Assembly (NCBI GenBank): GCA_028281075.1 | Contig: JANQKO010000098.1 | Location: forward strand, 1-35,275 | Origin: Alphaproteobacteria bacterium | Lineage (GTDB): Bacteria; Pseudomonadota; Alphaproteobacteria; GCA-2731375 | Reading direction: 5' to 3' | DNA: 35,275 nucleotides | In this document: in pieces, positions 1 through 7,344 of the stretch | How positions within the stretch are numbered: position 1 is the stretch's first letter | Layout of the letters: every line of letters begins with the position of its first letter | Notes under the pieces: model-generated | Told to the model about the DNA's origin: nothing | Seen by the model: the letters and a program-made list of their open reading frames with translations, nothing else | Database searches by the model: none | Position numbers and translations under genes: made by a program

Positions 1-145
1 GGCTGCCGGTGACGTTGGGCGGCGGAATGACGATCGTGTAGGGCCTGGCGTCGGGCCGCCGGCCGCATTCGAAGGCGCCGGCGGCTTCCCAGTCGGCGTA
101 GGTCCGCTCCTCGACGTCGCGCGGACGATAGGTCTTGTCCAGCAT
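1..145 (-). CDS. valS: Valine--tRNA ligase, N-terminal fragment
   Basis: ValS charges tRNA-Val with valine in the cytoplasm. Only the first 48 codons lie in the window; the rest runs off the left edge. The translation starts MLDKTYRPRDVEER and reaches IPPPNVTGS, the class I synthetase N-terminal segment carrying the conserved PPPNVTG motif that leads into the HIGH signature outside the window. The ATG at 143-145 gives the family's normal N-terminus. It is the last visible gene of a leftward series (methyltransferase, rhodanese, tolC, popZ, valS), an order familiar from alphaproteobacterial chromosomes, and sits 92 bp after popZ. Identification is firm despite the short length because this motif and its position are characteristic of ValS. 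Confidence 0.93.
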   Translation of the reverse strand, partial: MLDKTYRPRDVEERTYADWEAAGAFECGRRPDARPYTIVIPPPNVTGS

Positions 146-237
146 CGCTGAACCCTTCTTCAAGAAATCGGATGGTGTCGCGTCACCTTGCCGGGAAACG
201 CGGACGGCCGTTCCGGTCGCTGCCGGTTGGGCGGGTG

Positions 238-903
238 CTACGGCTTGTCGGCCCGGCCGGCGATCTTCGAGATTTCTTTCTCGACGAGCCGTTCTACCAA
301 GGCCGGCAGATTGGCGTCCAGCCAGTCTTTCAACATCGGCCGCAGGAGCTCCTTGACCAGCTCCTCCAGCGTGCGGTTGCCGTTGCCCAGTTGCACGCCG
401 CGGGTGGCCGATATCGTGCCGGCGAGCTCGGCCAGTGAACCGGTCGCCGCGGTCGCCTGCGGCGGCGAGACCAGGTCCGCGTCGCTCACCGTTTCGGCCG
501 GCGGTGGCGCCAGCGCCTCGTCCGGCGCGAACGGGTCTTCCTCGGCGGGCGGCACCTCGTCCTCGTCGACGACCTCGGTCAACTCCAGGACATCGTCGTC
601 CTCGTCCTCGGCAAGCTCCGCGACCGGTTCCGGTTCGGGCTCCGGCTCGAGTTCGGGCTCCGGTTCCGGTTCCGGTTCCGGTTCCGGCTCGGGATCAGGT
701 TCGGTGGCGAGCTCCGGTTCGGGCTCCGGCTCGGGCGCGGGCTCCGGCTCGGCCGCCGCGGCTTCCGGCTCGGTCGCTTCCTGATCCTCCCCCTCCCCCT
801 CCTTGTCGTCCTCGGAGATGATCCGACGGATCGACGCCAGGATTTCCTCCATGGTCGGTTCCTGTTGGGAGTCAGGATCCTGCTGCGCTTCTTGCTCGCT
901 CAT
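238..903 (-). CDS. popZ: PopZ-family polar organizing protein (DUF2497)
   Basis: PopZ self-assembles at the cell pole in Alphaproteobacteria and anchors the ParB/origin complex and other polar proteins. The 221-residue protein has the family's three-part plan. A short N-terminal helix (about residues 17-32, MEEILASIRRIISED) is the partner-binding part. A long acidic, proline-rich linker follows. The C-terminal oligomerisation helices (about residues 175-215) include LLRPMLKDWLDANLPALVER. The linker here contains a run of Glu-Pro dipeptides (see the repeat entry). The ATG at 903 is preferred over an in-frame GTG at 924 because AAGGG stands just upstream of it and the N-terminus then matches the family. 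It lies between tolC and valS on the same strand. The identity is secure from both conserved ends; the exact linker length is likely strain-variable. Confidence 0.93.
   Translation of the reverse strand: MSEQEAQQDPDSQQEPTMEEILASIRRIISEDDKEGEGEDQEATEPEAAAAEPEPAPEPEPEPELATEPDPEPEPEPEPEPEPELEPEPEPEPVAELAEDEDDDVLELTEVVDEDEVPPAEEDPFAPDEALAPPPAETVSDADLVSPPQATAATGSLAELAGTISATRGVQLGNGNRTLEELVKELLRPMLKDWLDANLPALVERLVEKEISKIAGRADKP
621..750. repeat. Glu-Pro-encoding simple sequence repeat inside popZ
   Basis: Read on the minus strand this stretch is a degenerate hexamer tandem, GAACCG / GAGCCC / GAGCCG, coding for repeated Glu-Pro (EPEPEP) dipeptides in the PopZ linker. A nearly pure GGTTCC run lies around 661-686 on the plus strand. 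Hexamer units keep the reading frame when they expand or contract, so the linker can change length without breaking the gene. Confidence 0.85.
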
Positions 904-1016
904 TACCAACCCTTGGACCGGCACTGCTGATGCGCCGCCCTGACCTGCATGGTTAACGAAGGTATACTTTCAAAACCATTAACAAGCCAGATCGTCGCGA
1001 GGCCGCCGATCCGCGA

Positions 1017-2372
1017 TCATTCCGGCACGTCGGTCCCGAACCACTTGTTCCGGACCTCGTTCGCATGCCGGTTCGGGTCATGGAGCTCGACCGGCAACTC
1101 CAGTCTCCGGGCCGACAACTGGCCCATGGCCGCGATCAGACTGTAGGCGGCGACGTATTCGTCGCGCTCCGCGATGACCAGGTTGACCTGCGCGTCGAGC
1201 AACTCCTGCTCGGCGTCGAGCACGTCCAGCACCGTCCGGGCACCGACTTCCGACTCCTGCTGCACACCCTCGAGCGCGATCTCGTTCGCCCGCACCTCCT
1301 CGCGGAACGCCTCGATCTGCGAGGTCGCCGATTCCAGGACCTCCCAGGCCGAGGTTACGTCCTCGGTCACGCCGCGGCGCGACTGCTCGATCTCGACCCG
1401 CCGCTGGCTGCGCAGTTCCTTCGCCCGCCGGACGTCGCTGTAGACCGAGCCGGACTGGTAGAGCGGTACCGTGACCTGCGCCGTGACCGACTCGCTGCGA
1501 AAGCCGATATCCTCGGTCGAGGACTCGTCCGACCGGTCGACACGGCCGACCAGGCTGACCGACGGCAGCAGGCCGCCGACCGCGACCCGCACCGAATGCT
1601 TCGCCGCGTCCTCGTTACGCAACGCGGTCTCCAACTCGGGATTCTCGGTCAGGGCCAGGCTCAGCGCGTCCTGGACCGATCGCGGCATCTCCGGCAGCGG
1701 CGGCGCGGGCTGCAGGTCGCCGGGCGGCCGGCCGACGAAGTTCTCATAGTTGGCCGAGCTGGTGCCGAGGTCGCTCTCGGCGGCGATGCGGCCGGAAACC
1801 GCGCGCGACAGGCGCGCCTCGGCCTGGGCCACGTCGGTCCGGGTCACCTCGCCGACCTCGAACCGGTCCTGCGTCGCCTCGAGCTGGCGCTCCAGGACCC
1901 GCTGGTTGTTGGTGGTGAGCTGCACCCGGGCCTGATCCCGCAGCACGTTCATATAGGCGGTGATGGTGCCGAGCAGCACGTCCTGCTCGGTCGTGCGCAG
2001 GAAGGCCCGGTCGGCCAGAACCTCGCTTTCGGCCTGCCGGGTGCCGTAGACCGTGCGGCCGCCGCGATAGATCGGCTGCGTGAGCTGCAGCGATCCCGAC
2101 AGCGGCGTCAGGTCCTGCTCCTCGCGGTTGTCGGTCTTCGCCCGCTCCAGTCCGGCGGAGCCCGTGACCGTGACGGTCGGGCGCCAGCCCGACAGCGCCC
2201 GCGGCACGTTCTCGTCGGTCTGCCGCAGCAGCGCCCGGGCCCGGTTCAGCGTCGGGTTGGCCTGGTAGGCCTCGGTCAGGGCGTCGATCATCGACTCCGC
2301 GTGGACGGGCGTCGCGCCCAGGACAGCGCAGAGGCCGACAACGGCGGTTGTGGCAAGCAGACGTCTCTTCAA
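1017..2372 (-). CDS. tolC: TolC-family outer membrane efflux channel
   Basis: TolC proteins form the trimeric outer membrane and periplasmic tunnel used by efflux pumps and type I secretion. The 451-residue product starts with a signal peptide (LKRRLLATTAVVGLCAVLGA, cleavage likely after HAES) and has the duplicated layout of the family: two helical-hairpin repeats, each with a strand-forming segment such as GWRPTVTVTGSAGLE and LQLTQPIYRGGRT. The chosen start is a TTG at 2372 because CAGGAGAG lies six bases upstream and the signal peptide follows at once; a further upstream TTG at 2414 would add 14 residues with no ribosome site. It is 75 bp after the rhodanese gene and 113 bp before popZ on the same strand. 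Transport partners are not encoded nearby, so the substrate cannot be inferred. Confidence 0.92.
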   Translation of the reverse strand: MKRRLLATTAVVGLCAVLGATPVHAESMIDALTEAYQANPTLNRARALLRQTDENVPRALSGWRPTVTVTGSAGLERAKTDNREEQDLTPLSGSLQLTQPIYRGGRTVYGTRQAESEVLADRAFLRTTEQDVLLGTITAYMNVLRDQARVQLTTNNQRVLERQLEATQDRFEVGEVTRTDVAQAEARLSRAVSGRIAAESDLGTSSANYENFVGRPPGDLQPAPPLPEMPRSVQDALSLALTENPELETALRNEDAAKHSVRVAVGGLLPSVSLVGRVDRSDESSTEDIGFRSESVTAQVTVPLYQSGSVYSDVRRAKELRSQRRVEIEQSRRGVTEDVTSAWEVLESATSQIEAFREEVRANEIALEGVQQESEVGARTVLDVLDAEQELLDAQVNLVIAERDEYVAAYSLIAAMGQLSARRLELPVELHDPNRHANEVRNKWFGTDVPE

Positions 2373-2447
2373 GGAACTCTCCTGCGCTGGCCGGGTGGAG
2401 GAGCGGGCCGGCAACGTGATTCTCGACAGGACTCTTGGAACCGCATC

Positions 2448-2786
2448 CTAGTACAGCGACAATGTCGGGTCGATGTCCCGCGCCCAGGCATCGATCCCAC
2501 CGCCAAGGTTGATCGCCGCAATGCCCGACTGCCGGAGCCATTGCGTGACCTGCATGCTGCGCATGCCGTGATGGCAAAGCACGACCAGCGGCGACCCGGT
2601 CGGCAGTTCGCCGACGCGGCCGGGCAGCTCGCCCATCGGAATATGCAGGCTGCCCTCGATCCGGCAGATCTCCCACTCCCAGCCTTCCCGCACGTCCAGC
2701 AGGCCGAACGGCGTGCCGTCCCGGCGCATCCGGTCCACGGCGGCGGCGTCGAGTTCGAGCGGCAGCGTGTCGCCGTCGGCGGTCAT
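2448..2786 (-). CDS. Rhodanese-like domain protein
   Basis: This is a single rhodanese domain of 112 residues, the usual size for stand-alone members that carry sulfur as a persulfide on a cysteine. The DVRE motif (about residue 31) and the active-site loop CHHGMRS with Cys71 are present, followed by GGGIDAW, typical of the C-terminal end of the fold. The gene lies 15 bp downstream of the methyltransferase gene and upstream of tolC on the same strand, a neighbourhood conserved in Alphaproteobacteria, though the functional link between these genes is not known. There is no signal peptide, so the protein is probably cytoplasmic. A sulfurtransferase role is inferred from the intact cysteine loop; the acceptor is unknown. 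Confidence 0.9.
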   Translation of the reverse strand: MTADGDTLPLELDAAAVDRMRRDGTPFGLLDVREGWEWEICRIEGSLHIPMGELPGRVGELPTGSPLVVLCHHGMRSMQVTQWLRQSGIAAINLGGGIDAWARDIDPTLSLY

Positions 2787-2801
2787 GTCGTCGGCCCCCG
2801 G

Positions 2802-3455
2802 CTAGAACGTGAAACCCGGCTCGGCCTCGAAGCCGGGCAGAAGCTTGACATGGGCGTCGAAACACGGGCGCCCGTCGACGACGTCGCCGTGACGCCGGTA
2901 GACCCAGGCCTGGCCGGTGCCGTCCGCCTGCCGCACCACGACCAGCCGGCCGTCGTCGGCGAGCTGCTGCTTCAGACCGTCGGGGAGACGCTCGACCGCC
3001 CCGTTCATGAAAATCACGTCATAGGGGCCCTGGTCGGGCAGCCCGTCGGCCAGCACGCCGGTCACGACGCCGGCATTGTCGACGTCGAGCTGGTTCAGCA
3101 TTTCGTTGGCCTTGTCGGCCAGCGCAGGGTCGCTCTCCAACGCGACCACGCTGCCGGCCAACCGCGCCAGCACGGCCGTGGAGTAGCCCGTGGCGCAGCC
3201 GATATCGAGCACCACGTCCTGGTCCGACAGCGCCGCTTCCTGCAGCAGGCGCGCGAAGATCATCGGCTCCAGCAGGTAGCGGCCATCGCCGACCGGAATG
3301 TCCTCGTCGACATAGGCGACGCCGCGCAGGTTCTTCGGCACGAAGGGCTCGCGCGCGACGGCCAGCAGCGCGTCGGTCACACGCTCGTCCGTCACCTTGT
3401 TGGGCAGGATCTGCCCGTTGACCATGCTGACGCGGCGGCTGTCGGTATCGATCAT
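2802..3455 (-). CDS. Protein-L-isoaspartate O-methyltransferase family protein
   Basis: The family transfers a methyl group from S-adenosylmethionine to isoaspartyl residues in aged proteins. The protein shows an N-terminal MVNGQILPNKV segment, the SAM-binding motif LDIGCATGY (about residues 83-91), an acidic residue at the next strand end (ALESD), and the C-terminal LLPGFEAEPGFTF tail, all typical of the alphaproteobacterial branch of the PCMT family. That branch lacks the classical N-terminal substrate motif, so repair activity is not assured. The start at 3455 (MIDTDSRR) gives the usual ten residues before the MVNGQ motif; an ATG at 3473 would add six residues but would leave almost no leader behind the predicted promoter. 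It is the first gene of the leftward series ending in valS. Confidence 0.85.
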   Translation of the reverse strand: MIDTDSRRVSMVNGQILPNKVTDERVTDALLAVAREPFVPKNLRGVAYVDEDIPVGDGRYLLEPMIFARLLQEAALSDQDVVLDIGCATGYSTAVLARLAGSVVALESDPALADKANEMLNQLDVDNAGVVTGVLADGLPDQGPYDVIFMNGAVERLPDGLKQQLADDGRLVVVRQADGTGQAWVYRRHGDVVDGRPCFDAHVKLLPGFEAEPGFTF

Positions 3456-3487
3456 GATCTGCTCGCGCTCCATTCAACGGCGCAAGT

Positions 3488-3516
3488 CTTATATGGCCAG
3501 CGCGCCGCCAAGACAA
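3488..3516 (-). promoter_or_regulatory. Sigma70-like promoter for the methyltransferase-tolC series
   Basis: On the minus strand TTGTCT (3511-3516) is followed after 17 bp by TATAAG (3488-3493), a good match to the -35/-10 consensus in otherwise GC-rich DNA. The expected transcript start near 3481 fits the methyltransferase start at 3455 (26-base leader) better than the ATG at 3473. This is prediction by eye only. Confidence 0.5.
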
Positions 3517-3558
3517 CGCCCCGCGCCGCCGGTTCGCCGCCGGCCCGCGATTGGCGCA

Positions 3559-3587
3559 TTGACCCGGACCCGGACGGCGGATTAAGT
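3559..3587 (+). promoter_or_regulatory. Promoter candidate for tRNA-Cys
   Basis: TTGACC (3559-3564) and TTAAGT (3582-3587) are separated by 17 bp and end about 40 bp before the tRNA. The -35 is strong and the -10 weak. It lies back to back with the leftward promoter at 3488-3516. Confidence 0.45.
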
Positions 3588-3626
3588 ACAGGGCCGCCGG
3601 GACGCGCCTGTTCCGGCAATTTCTCC

Positions 3627-3700
3627 GGCGCGGTGGCGGAGTGGTTACGCAGAGGACTGCAAATCCTTTTACACCGGTTCGATTCCGGTCCGCGCCTCCA
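3627..3700 (+). tRNA. tRNA-Cys (anticodon GCA)
   Basis: All cloverleaf arms fold. The acceptor stem GGCGCGG pairs with CCGCGCC. The D-stem is GCG/CGC. The anticodon stem GAGGA/TCCTT encloses the loop CTGCAAA with anticodon GCA. The T-arm is ACCGG-TTCGATT-CCGGT. The discriminator is T and CCA is encoded. The total of 74 bases is normal for tRNA-Cys. Its 3' part, from the anticodon stem onward, is the left copy of the 52-bp island repeat, so this functional gene is a hybrid rebuilt by island integration. Confidence 0.97.
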
Positions 3701-3704
3701 ACCT
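3653..3704 (+). repeat. Left attachment site (attL), 52-bp direct repeat
   Basis: This sequence is identical to 9238-9289. It begins in the anticodon stem of tRNA-Cys and runs four bases beyond the encoded CCA. The integrase stop codon (3703-3705) straddles its right edge. Confidence 0.93.
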
Positions 3705-4925
3705 ATTTCTTCTTTAGTTTCAATGATTTATTGGCCGGTTGCCGATTTTGGCTTCCGGCTTTTTCAGCGGTCCTGTGTAATTTGTGTGTAATCGTGTCAG
3801 GAATTTCGGGCATTTTGCGCCCTAATTTGCCGGCGGCGGCGTTGACGTGCGGCGCATGCAGATTGACGTAGCGCATCACCATATCGAGCGTGCGATGCCC
3901 GGAGATTTTCTTGACCGTGGCGACGTCGACGCCTTCCTGTACCAGATTGGTGATGGCGGTCCGCCGGCAGGTATGCGGCGTGACCTGTTTGGGGTCGAGC
4001 CCGGCACGCTCGGCGATCCTGGCGAACGGCCGGTTGAAATTGACCTGATGACCGTTGCGACTGCGCTCGCTCGGAAACAGCCAGCCGTTGGTGTCGTCGC
4101 GCATTTCCCGTTCGCGGGCCAGCACGTCCAGTAGCTCTTGCGGCACGGGCTGCCAGCGAGCGCCGGCTTTGGCGTTGGGTATGAAGATGCGCAAGTTGGC
4201 CGCGTCGATGTGTTCAAACCGCATGGCGACGATTTCAGATGACCGGCAGCTAGTCGACAGTGCGACAAGGACAAACAGCCAAGCGTCGGGTGACTGGTCG
4301 CCGATGGCGGCCTGCAACAGCGCGTCGCATTCGCTGTCACTGAGCGCGCGCATATTGGTTTCCGGTTCGTCATACATGGAGATATGCGGCAGGCGCTTGA
4401 GCCCGCCTTGCGGCAAGCCGTGCTTGAACATGTGTCGCAGCGTCGCCAGTTGACGGTAGCCGGCGCTAAGCCGAGATCGCGGCGCTCGCTCTTGTAGCGC
4501 TGGATATCAAGCTCGCTGATCCGATCCACACGCTTGTTGTTGAAGTGCGGCACCAGCGCCATTTTCAGATGCCGTCGCTTGATCGCAAGGTTCTTGCCGC
4601 CGGAGCCTTCAAGGTCCGAGATGTAGCGTGCGGCGGCTTCCTTGAACTTCCAATGCGTCTTGCGCTTGCGCGACAGGTCGAGCCGTTCGGTTCGGGCGTC
4701 TGTGCGAAGCTTTTCGACCAGCGTTTCGCAGGTGGTTCGGGTGGTGCCTTCCGACGCCCGGCCAACGGTGCGGTGTATGCGCTGCCCGTCGATCATTAGG
4801 GAAACGTAAAAGCGGACGTCGCCGTCAGTAAGCTTCTGGGCTTTGATGCCGGCTTCGGTTATCTGCTGGCCCGGCTTGAGGCCGCGAATGGCGGCACGCG
4901 TTAAGCGCTAGAACTTTCTGGCCAT
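3703..4925 (-). pseudogene. Tyrosine recombinase (integrase) of the island, inactivated
   Basis: Integrases of this kind insert islands at tRNA genes. The gene reads from an ATG at 4923-4925 (MARKF) straight into a TAG at codon 6 (4908-4910), then continues in frame with RLTRAAIRGLKPGQ, the usual N-terminal arm-binding region. After APATVN, near 4449-4454, the frame changes; the continuation QLATLRHMFKHG is found only in another frame. The catalytic half is otherwise complete: the first Arg in SCRSSEI, the box HTCRRT, the second His in SGHR and the nucleophile Tyr in MRYVNLH. Its stop codon overlaps the attL edge. A seven-base slippage deletion between two GTCAAC copies would explain the frame change, but that is inference. 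Re-initiation at 4796 (MIDGQ) could yield only a protein broken at the frameshift. Confidence 0.88.
3774..3792 (+). other. Left pair of TGTGTAA repeats, possible integrase arm sites
   Basis: TGTGTAAT occurs at 3774-3781 and 3785-3792, an 11-bp period, inside the 3' end of the integrase gene and 69 bp from the attL core. A matching pair with the same 11-bp period stands near attR. Arm-type binding sites are inferred from this symmetry. Confidence 0.45.
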
Positions 4926-4927
4926 CG

Positions 4928-5146
4928 CTATTTTTTGTCATCCGGCACCGGCCCGAGCAACCCACTTCCGGGCATCGGCGTACCGCCGAAGCCTAGGCCA
5001 GACGGAAAGAGGAAATTTGGGTTCGTTGGGTCGTTGGATCGCGGCTCGGGCGTGAGTAGGCTATCCAGGATGACGGCCGCAATGTCGTCATAAATGGATG
5101 TCGGGTTTTCGGTGTCGGCATCACGCAACATCCCGAGCGTTGCCAT
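4928..5146 (-). pseudogene. Truncated ORF of unknown function beside the integrase
   Basis: An open frame of about 73 codons (from MATLGMLRDADTENP to the end LGPVPDDKK) stops at 4928-4930, two bases before the integrase ATG, so the two were probably co-transcribed. Upstream the frame runs into the left part of an IS3-type remnant, so its natural start is lost; the methionine at 5146 is simply the first one left. The second half is rich in Pro and Gly (TPEPRSNDPTNPN, GFGGTPMPGSG), which suggests an unstructured tail. I do not recognise a family. It is best read as the 3' end of an island gene cut off by insertion. Confidence 0.5.
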
Positions 5147-5154
5147 TGCGGCCA

Positions 5155-5903
5155 CCGTGCCAGCATACCACCGGCTGCTTGGGGTCTCCACCAGTGGCTA
5201 TTACGCGTGGCGTCATCATCGCCCGAGCCGGCGGACGCTCGACGACACGGCGCTGGAACAGCGGATCCGGGAGATCCACGCCATGTCCTATGGCACCTAT
5301 GGCGCGCCGCGCATCCATGCCGAGCTACGCGAGGCCGGCATACAGGCCGCCCGCAAGCGCGTCGCCCGACTGATGCGCCGGGCCGGCCTTGCCGGCGTTA
5401 GCCGGCGCAAACGGATCAAGACGACCCTGCGCGACAAGCGGGCGCGTCCGGCGCCAGACCTGGTCACACGGAACTTCTCGGCCGACGCCGCGGACAGCCT
5501 GTGGGTCGCCGACATCACCTATGTGCCGACCCGAGCCGGTTTCCTCTACCTCGCGGTTGTCCTCGATGCCTTCAGTCGACGTATCGTCGGCTGGGCGATG
5601 GCGACCCATCTGCGCGCCGAGCTGGTGCTGGAAGCCCTCGACATGGCCCTGGCGCGGCGCCGGCCCGAGGCCGTCATCCACCACTCCGATCAGGGCGCCC
5701 AGTACACCTCCATCGCCTTCGGCCAGCGCTACAAGGCGATGGGCGTCCGTCCTTCCATGGGATCGGTCGGCGATGCGTATGATAACGCCATGGCCGAAAG
5801 CTTCTTCGCAACACTGGAATGCGAACTGATCGACCGGCACCGCTTCCGCGATCAAGCCGAGGCACGGCAGGCGGTCTTCCACTTCATCGAAGGCTGGTAC
5901 AAT
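5155..5903 (+). pseudogene. IS3-family transposase OrfB, main fragment (IS-A)
   Basis: This is the integrase-fold catalytic part of an IS3 transposase, from LLGVSTSGYYAW through EGWYN. The HTH_21-like region (GTYGAPRIHAEL) and the rve core are present, with the acidic triad in WVADITYV, VLDAFSRRIVGW and the Glu of DNAMAESFFATLECE, plus the HHSDQGAQYTS motif. It lacks a proper N-terminus and orfA, and is cut at its C-terminus by the inserted IS-B, whose first bases supply a TGA stop. The missing tail lies at 7214-7300. It cannot make a normal transposase. Confidence 0.85.
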
Positions 5904-5929
5904 TGAACCGCGCCGGGTTTGCCGGAGGC
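5904..5929 (+). repeat. IS-B left terminal inverted repeat
   Basis: These 26 bp are perfectly complementary to 7187-7212. The TGA that begins the repeat truncates the IS-A transposase frame. Confidence 0.9.
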
Positions 5930-5953
5930 TTCAAACCTTGAGAGGTTGGAGCC

Positions 5954-6271
5954 ATGACGACACGCTACTCCCCGGAAGTTCAGGCGCGGGCTGTCCGCCT
6001 GGTTATGGAGCATGAGGCGGACTACCCGTCTCAGTGGGCAGCGATTGAATCGATCGCCGAGAAGATCGCGTGCACGGCCGAGACGCTGCGCCGTTGGGTG
6101 CGGCGCGCGGCGCGGGATGCTGGCCAGCGAGCCGGTCCTACGACGGATCAGCTCGCACGGCTGAAGGCGCTGGAGCCCGAGAACCGCGAGCTTCGGCAGG
6201 CGAACGAGATCCTGCGTAAGGCGAGCGCATATTTTGCTCAGGCGGAGCTCGACCGCCGGTTCAAGCCATGA
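5954..6271 (+). CDS. IS3-family transposase OrfA (IS-B)
   Basis: The 105-residue DNA-binding subunit of an IS3 transposase contains an N-terminal helix-turn-helix (YSPEVQARAVRLVMEHE ... TAETLRRWVRRA) and a C-terminal leucine-zipper-like helix (LKALEPENRELRQANEIL) ending in ASAYFAQAELDRR, a tail widespread in this family. GAGG stands about nine bases before the ATG. Its stop overlaps the OrfB start (ATGA at 6268-6271), and OrfB is in the -1 frame, so a fused OrfAB transposase could be made by programmed frameshifting as in other IS3 elements; I did not identify the slippery site with confidence. Confidence 0.93.
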   Translation: MTTRYSPEVQARAVRLVMEHEADYPSQWAAIESIAEKIACTAETLRRWVRRAARDAGQRAGPTTDQLARLKALEPENRELRQANEILRKASAYFAQAELDRRFKP

Positions 6272-7173
6272 TCGCCTTCATTGACGATCATCGTGGAGAC
6301 TACAGGGTCGAGCCGATCTGCCGCGTGCTGCTGATCGCCCCGTCCACCTACTATGCCCACATCGCCCAGCAGGCCGACCCGTCATTGCTCTCTGACAGAG
6401 CCAAGCGGGACGCCGGGCTGAAGCCCGAGATCGAACGGGTCTGGCGAGAGAACTTCGAAGTCTACGGCGTACGCAAGGTGTGGCGCCAGCTGAATCGTGA
6501 AGGGATCGACGTCGCCCGATGCACGGTCGCGCGGCTGATGAACGATCTGGGCTTGGCCGGGGCCGTGCGCGGCAAGCCTGTGAAGACGACCAGGATCGAC
6601 CCGGCTGCGTCCTGCCCGGAAGATCGGGTGAACCGCCAGTTCCAGGCCGAGAGGCCGAACGCGCTCTGGCTCTCCGACTTCACCTATGTCGCCACCTGGG
6701 CAGGCTTCGTCTACGTCGCCTTCGTTATCGACGCCTATGCGCGGCGGATCGTCGGCTGGCGGGTATCCTGGTCCATGGAGACCGGCTTCGTGCTGGATGC
6801 GCTGGAGCAGGCCCTCTACGACCGGCGCCCCGCCGAGGGCGACGGCCTCATCCACCACAGCGACCGCGGCGTCCAGTACATCTCGATCAAGTACACCGAG
6901 CGCCTGGCCGAGGCCGGGATCGAGCCCTCGGTCGGCAGCGTCGGCGACAGCTACGACAACGCGCTGGCGGAAAGCGTGATCGGGCTCTTCAAGACGGAAG
7001 TCATTCGCCGCAGGGGGCCATGGCGCAATCTCGACGCCGTCGAGTTCGCCACGCTCGAATGGGTCGACTGGTTCAATAACCGACGCCTGCTCGAGCCGAT
7101 TGGAAACATCCCGCCCGCAGAGGCCGAAACACGCTACTATGCCCTATCCCGTGAGGACGCCATCGCCGCTTGA
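6268..7173 (+). CDS. IS3-family transposase OrfB, DDE catalytic subunit (IS-B)
   Basis: The 301-residue catalytic part shows the IS3 order: an N-terminal region (RGDYRVEPICRVLLIAPSTYY), a second HTH-like segment (YGVRKVWRQLNREG), then the rve domain with the acidic residues in LWLSDFTYVATWAGF, FVIDAYARRIVGW and the Glu of DNALAESVIGLFKTE, and the HHSDRGVQYIS motif. The C-terminus (WFNNRRLLEPIGNIPPAEAE) is complete. The ATG overlaps the OrfA stop. All key residues are present, so the protein appears functional. It ends 13 bp before the right inverted repeat. Confidence 0.95.
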   Translation: MIAFIDDHRGDYRVEPICRVLLIAPSTYYAHIAQQADPSLLSDRAKRDAGLKPEIERVWRENFEVYGVRKVWRQLNREGIDVARCTVARLMNDLGLAGAVRGKPVKTTRIDPAASCPEDRVNRQFQAERPNALWLSDFTYVATWAGFVYVAFVIDAYARRIVGWRVSWSMETGFVLDALEQALYDRRPAEGDGLIHHSDRGVQYISIKYTERLAEAGIEPSVGSVGDSYDNALAESVIGLFKTEVIRRRGPWRNLDAVEFATLEWVDWFNNRRLLEPIGNIPPAEAETRYYALSREDAIAA

Positions 7174-7186
7174 CTCACACAAACCT

Positions 7187-7212
7187 GCCTCCGGCAAACC
7201 CGGCGCGGTTCA
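7187..7212 (-). repeat. IS-B right terminal inverted repeat
   Basis: This is the perfect complement of the left repeat. It is followed by the restored IS-A sequence AATTCTCGC. Confidence 0.9.
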
Positions 7213-7213
7213 A

Positions 7214-7300
7214 AATTCTCGCCGAAGGCACTCGGCCATTGGCTATCTGTCACCAATCAACTACGAAAGGAAGAGCATCCCCCTTTGCGCAAATCCGTAA
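7214..7300 (+). pseudogene. IS-A transposase OrfB, detached C-terminal tail
   Basis: In frame this reads NSRRRHSAIGYLSPINYERK and on to a TGA-type stop by 7300, the universal tail of IS3 OrfB proteins, and it continues exactly from the WYN at 5903. It shows that IS-B landed in a pre-existing IS3 element and not beside it. Confidence 0.88.
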
Positions 7301-7344
7301 CCGTCCACGAAAGTGGGGCAACTCCAATCATTCAATGTGTACGC

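Larger units (their letters stand above)
5904..7212 (+). mobile_element. Complete IS3-family insertion sequence (IS-B)
   Basis: The element has perfect 26-bp terminal inverted repeats at 5904-5929 and 7187-7212 that start TGAACCGCGCCGGGTTTGCC, 5'-TG...CA-3' ends, and two overlapping transposase genes in a -1 relation, all typical of the IS3 family. It interrupts the IS-A transposase. AAT flanks it on both sides (5901-5903, 7214-7216), consistent with a 3-bp target duplication; one extra A at 7213 makes a 4-bp reading (CAAT/AAAT) possible. Nothing visible inactivates it, so it may be mobile. Confidence 0.9.
5155..7325 (+). mobile_element. IS3-family remnant (IS-A), 5'-truncated and split by IS-B
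   Basis: The left part (about 5155-5903) and right part (7214 to about 7325) join to one transposase reading frame once 5904-7213 is removed: GGCTGGTAC-AAT-TCTCGC restores WYN-SRRRHSA. The first transposase gene (orfA) and the left inverted repeat are missing, so the element was truncated. The left border is an estimate from where IS3 transposase similarity starts. The right end is taken as the CA of GGGGCAACTCCA. Confidence 0.8.

Noticed and set aside
621..750. Possible CRISPR-like repeat array
   Set aside because: The repeats are contiguous hexamers inside a coding linker, with no spacers.
188..784. Ser/Gly repeat protein on the plus strand
   Set aside because: It is the antisense reading of the Glu-Pro repeat in popZ; the PopZ frame has both conserved ends.
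955..1000. CtrA-like TTAA-N7-TTAA box ahead of popZ
   Set aside because: TTAATGGTTTTGAAA matches only one complete half-site; too weak to list as a regulatory site.
1065..3791. A very long plus-strand frame (908 codons) opposite tolC, rhodanese and the methyltransferase gene
   Set aside because: It is an antisense shadow produced by high GC at third positions; its Arg/His/Asp-rich product resembles nothing and it crosses three well-supported genes and the tRNA.
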